A DNA stretch of 6,611 bases, from contig URWZ01000093.1 of the NCBI GenBank assembly GCA_900551625.1, forward strand, positions 1 to 6,611, written 5' to 3'. Under the pieces are notes generated by a model that worked only from the letters and a program-made list of their open reading frames with translations, did no database searches and was not told where the DNA came from. Of this stretch, positions 4,148-6,611 are shown piece after piece. The position numbers and the translations under genes are program-made. Numbering within the stretch: position 1 is the stretch's first letter; the number at the start of each line of letters is the position of its first letter. Source of the stretch: an uncultured Collinsella sp. GTDB lineage: Bacteria > Actinomycetota > Coriobacteriia > Coriobacteriales > Coriobacteriaceae.

Positions 4148-6359
4148 ACTCGCTTGGGGCAACGTCCGCCGCGCCGGCCGCGACTACCTCGTCTACCTTT
4201 TGACGCTCACCCTGGGCGTCACGGTCTTCTATGCCTTTAACACCATCTCGATGCAGGTCGACATCGCCGGAATCGATGAAGAGGGCTTGGCGCAGGTTAT
4301 GGGCAGCATGCTCGGCGACCTGACGTACTTTTTGGCCGGTGTCATGGCCTTTTTGATGGTGTATGCCAATAACTTCATCATGAAACGCCGCAAGAAGGAG
4401 TTTGGCCTGTACCAGGTGCTCGGCATGGGGCGCGGGCGCGTCGCCACGATCATGGCGCTCGAGACCGTGATCGTCTCGGTCGTGGCCTTTGTCGCCGGCA
4501 TTGTGCTGGGTGTGGGACTCTCCCAGCTCATGACGTTCTTTACGGCCTCGCTTTTTAAGACACAGATTGCCAATTTCCACTTCTTTTTCTCGGTGCATGC
4601 GTTCAATCTGACTCTTGCCTGCATGCTCGTAATGTTTGTGCTCACGCTACTGCTGAACCTTCGCGCCGTGCGTCGTACCAAACTCATCGAGCTTATGGGT
4701 GCCGAGCGTCGCAACGAGAGCATCAAGACGCGCAACCCCTGGATTGCGATTGCCATCTTTGCCGTGGGCGTGGTGCTGGTGGGCGTGGCCTATTACCGTC
4801 TGCTACGTGATGGGTTCCCGCTAACCGCGACGGACAGCAAGCTGCAAGAGGCCATGAACCAGTTTGGCATTACGACCGCTATGGTTACCGTGGGCACCTT
4901 TGCCCTGTTCTGGGGACTCTCGGGCATGCTCATCAAGCTGCTGCAGAGCCTGCGCGGCGTGTATTGGCGCGGCCTCAACATGTTTACCGTGCGCCAGCTT
5001 GCGGCCAAGGTCAACACGGTGTGCTTTTCGATGGGCGTCATCGCGATGCTCCTGTTTTTGGCCATCACCTCGGTGACGTGCGGTATGTCGATTGCCAATG
5101 TGATGAACGAAAACCTGGAGCGCTATAACCCTGTTGACGTGTCACAGACGTATGTCTATTACACGCCCGATACGCTCGACTACTACAAAGAGTCTTTCAA
5201 TCCGTCTGAGGCCGATCGAATGGTGCTGGCCGATAGTACGGTCGATTTGTACTCCGCATGGCACGGCGATCCATGGCACGGCGATCGTAAGGGCAAGTCG
5301 GCGGACAACAACGACGAGACCGGCAAGAAGGTCAATATCGCCGATGTTGCCGGTGAGCATGTGCAGATCGATTCGTATCTGAGTTACCCGTTTGGCGGTT
5401 CGGATCCTTCGGTGACCCCAAGTGAGATGTGCAAGGACATGGGCGAAAAGCTTCCCAAGGCGTTCGGGGGTAGCAATGCCGATGCGATGGGTCTGTTTGT
5501 GACGCCGGCGAGCCAGTACAACAAACTGCGTCAGATGATGGGCGAGGAGCCGGTGCACATCGGTCACGACCAGTATCTGCTCACGTGTGATATGGGCGGC
5601 GAGCTGGTCGACCTGTACACCAAGTATATGGCTGGCGGCCATGCCCTTACCTTGGGCGGGCATACGCTCAAGCCCGCAACCGATAAGTCGGACGAAGATG
5701 CGGCGGCCATCGCCAACTCGGCGATGGGCAGTAATCCGGGTACCGTCGTCGTTGCCGACGAGCTGTTGTCCCAACTTAATCTGCAGCCGTATTCCAGTAG
5801 CCTGCTCGTTAACTACAAACAGGGGATGGATACGACCGAGGCAGACGAGAGTATTAAATACACTGTGCTCGACAATCTGCTCGTTGACGGCAAGGAGCCG
5901 GGGTCGTGGGGAACCTTCATCACACGCTCCGAGATGTACGCGCAAGCAGCGCAAATGAACGGTCTTATTAGCTACCTAGCCATCTACATCGGCTTTGTAT
6001 TGGTCGTTGCATGCGCGGCGATTCTGTCGATCCAGCAACTCTCCAACGTGGCCGACGGCAGCCGCAGCTATCGTGTGCTGGCACAGATCGGCTGTGAGGA
6101 CCGCCAGATTCGTCATTCGGTGATGGCGCAGCAAGCGGTATTCTTCCTGTTCCCGCTGGCAGTGGGCCTGGCGCACTCCTTTGTGGCACTTAAGGTGATC
6201 ATCGAGCTGGTGAGCATTTTCGGAAATATGAGCATCGGCGGCACCGTGGGCCTCACCTGTGCAATCTTCCTGGCGGCCTACGGCGGCTACTTCCTGGTGA
6301 CCTACCTCATGAGCACCGGCATGGTGCGAGCTGCCATAGCCACGCGCTACAGCGAGTAA
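4137..6359 (+). CDS. BceB-type FtsX-family ABC transporter permease
   Basis: A 740-aa inner-membrane permease with the 10-TM BceB layout: TM1 about 17-37, TM2 62-82, TM3 105-127, TM4 153-176, TM5 202-220, TM6 244-266, TM7 297-318, an extracellular domain about 320-608, then TM8 609-633, TM9 665-692 and TM10 703-725. FtsX-type coupling regions follow TM2 (KRRKKEFGLYQVLGMGRG) and TM8 (SRSYRVLAQIG). With its ATPase it should bind lipid II-cycle-targeting peptides such as bacitracin or lantibiotics, free their target and signal to a sensor kinase. The extracellular domain, roughly 285 residues, is larger than the roughly 200 of B. subtilis BceB and carries a WHGD-WHGD duplication (375-383). ATG 4137 is preferred: GAGGG sits 5 nt upstream and the protein begins [12 protein letters not shown], as BceB proteins do; a GTG at 4125 would add four residues and has no better ribosome binding site. 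It overlaps the ATPase gene by 11 nt. Confidence 0.95.
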   Translation: MLCKLAWGNVRRAGRDYLVYLLTLTLGVTVFYAFNTISMQVDIAGIDEEGLAQVMGSMLGDLTYFLAGVMAFLMVYANNFIMKRRKKEFGLYQVLGMGRGRVATIMALETVIVSVVAFVAGIVLGVGLSQLMTFFTASLFKTQIANFHFFFSVHAFNLTLACMLVMFVLTLLLNLRAVRRTKLIELMGAERRNESIKTRNPWIAIAIFAVGVVLVGVAYYRLLRDGFPLTATDSKLQEAMNQFGITTAMVTVGTFALFWGLSGMLIKLLQSLRGVYWRGLNMFTVRQLAAKVNTVCFSMGVIAMLLFLAITSVTCGMSIANVMNENLERYNPVDVSQTYVYYTPDTLDYYKESFNPSEADRMVLADSTVDLYSAWHGDPWHGDRKGKSADNNDETGKKVNIADVAGEHVQIDSYLSYPFGGSDPSVTPSEMCKDMGEKLPKAFGGSNADAMGLFVTPASQYNKLRQMMGEEPVHIGHDQYLLTCDMGGELVDLYTKYMAGGHALTLGGHTLKPATDKSDEDAAAIANSAMGSNPGTVVVADELLSQLNLQPYSSSLLVNYKQGMDTTEADESIKYTVLDNLLVDGKEPGSWGTFITRSEMYAQAAQMNGLISYLAIYIGFVLVVACAAILSIQQLSNVADGSRSYRVLAQIGCEDRQIRHSVMAQQAVFFLFPLAVGLAHSFVALKVIIELVSIFGNMSIGGTVGLTCAIFLAAYGGYFLVTYLMSTGMVRAAIATRYSE
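5257..5286 (+). repeat. Perfect 2 x 15-bp tandem duplication inside the permease gene
   Basis: The unit CATGGCACGGCGATC occurs at 5257-5271 and again at 5272-5286 with no mismatch. Being a multiple of three it keeps the frame and gives WHGDP-WHGDR at residues 375-384 of the extracellular domain. The lack of any synonymous difference between copies suggests a recent slippage or duplication event and possible length variation between strains. Confidence 0.9.
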
Positions 6360-6371
6360 CTTGTCCAACCC

Positions 6372-6412
6372 AGAACCACCACAAAGGGGACAGGCACCTT
6401 CGTGGTGGTTCT
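6372..6412. repeat. REP-like palindrome, copy 1 (inverted relative to copy 2)
   Basis: The arms 6372-6387 and 6397-6412 pair in a 16-position stem broken by one A-C mismatch (6383/6401), leaving a 9-nt loop GGACAGGCA. The 37-bp core 6374-6410 is the reverse complement of copy 2 (6450-6486) with one difference. It begins 12 nt after the permease stop codon. Confidence 0.85.
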
Positions 6413-6446
6413 AGCGTCAGGGTGCTTTTTTCGCGGCGAAACAATC

Positions 6447-6489
6447 AAAAACCACCACAAAGGTGCCTGTCCCCTTTGTGGTGGTTTTT
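6447..6489. repeat. REP-like palindrome, copy 2
   Basis: A perfect 17-bp stem (6447-6463 with 6473-6489) and a 9-nt loop TGCCTGTCC. The core is the inverted partner of copy 1, and the pair flanks about 39 bp. The GGGGACAGGCACC/GGTGCCTGTCCCC loop-side sequence resembles short dispersed palindromes mobilised by REP-associated tyrosine transposases (RAYTs); that link is from memory of the motif style, not a search. Confidence 0.85.
6447..6489 (+). terminator. Likely intrinsic terminator of the bceAB-like operon (copy 2 palindrome)
   Basis: The stem ends in five T residues (6485-6489) on the plus strand and, by symmetry, begins with five A residues, so it can terminate transcription from either side. 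It lies 87 nt after the permease stop. A T6 run at 6426-6431 also follows copy 1, but the only stem close to it (GCACC/GGTGC) is weak. Confidence 0.6.
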
Positions 6490-6580
6490 CTGCATAACTT
6501 CAAGTGCCAGCTCTGGCAACGACGCAGGTAGAAAAACATCAGCGAAAACCCGCCAGAGCGAGCAAGGTGCCTTGAAGCGA

Positions 6581-6609
6581 GGCGGCATTGACCTTCTGGT
6601 CATGCCGCC
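6581..6609. terminator. Strong hairpin at the right edge, possible terminator half
   Basis: GGCGGCAT (6581-6588) plus GACC (6590-6593) pair with GGTC (6598-6601) plus ATGCCGCC (6602-6609), giving 12 bp with one bulged T and a TTCT loop. No U-tract is visible before the window ends, so it may be a terminator for a gene to the right, another REP-type element, or part of a gene. Nothing else gene-like is seen in 6490-6611 apart from a short minus-strand frame that reads into the palindrome. Confidence 0.4.
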
Positions 6610-6611
6610 GA

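Noticed and set aside
5142..5954. Minus-strand 270-codon frame inside the permease gene
   Set aside because: Antisense to the permease extracellular domain; histidine/arginine-rich without motifs, a mirror of GC-biased codon use.
6507..6525. TGCCAG-CT-CTGGCA palindrome as a regulatory site
   Set aside because: Short, with a 2-nt centre, no gene start nearby and no second copy in the window.

Overview
This 6.6-kb window looks like chromosomal DNA of a GC-rich gut actinobacterium of the Coriobacteriia, most likely Collinsella-like. That is an inference from GC-rich codon use, the style of the BceAB-type transporter and the ACCACCACAAAGG palindromes; no rRNA or marker gene is present to confirm it. 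Five protein genes are well supported. I see no tRNA, rRNA, CRISPR array, transposase or complete mobile element.

Left part (1-1738, minus strand): an AraC-family regulator with an N-terminal cupin sensor is followed 56 nt later by a HAD phosphatase of the phosphoglycolate phosphatase/beta-phosphoglucomutase type. They are probably co-transcribed. The regulator has a near-perfect -10 hexamer exactly one TSS-distance before its ATG and no Shine-Dalgarno, so its mRNA may be leaderless. Just past the phosphatase stop is a canonical four-tract G-quadruplex motif on the template strand. Positions 1739-2226 are a gene-poor gap with at best one weak 69-codon frame.

Middle (2227-3213, minus strand): one continuous gene joins an N-terminal MutT/NudG-like Nudix hydrolase, a lysine/arginine-rich linker and a C-terminal Vsr-type mismatch endonuclease. 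This is the most remarkable object here: a single polypeptide that could combine nucleotide-pool sanitation with T:G mismatch (or related) incision.

Right part (3362-6359, plus strand): divergent from the fusion gene is a translationally coupled ABC ATPase and a 10-TM FtsX-type permease with a large extracellular domain, i.e. a BceAB-type antimicrobial-peptide sensing/detoxification transporter. No histidine kinase or response regulator lies in the window, but the 148-bp divergent intergenic region holds an inverted repeat matching the BceR-type operator pattern TnACA-N4-TGTAA at all but one fixed position. The permease extracellular domain carries a perfect 15-bp tandem duplication (WHGD-WHGD). 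The transporter genes are followed by two inverted copies of a 37-bp REP-like palindrome, the second of which can act as a terminator, and by a further hairpin at the window edge.
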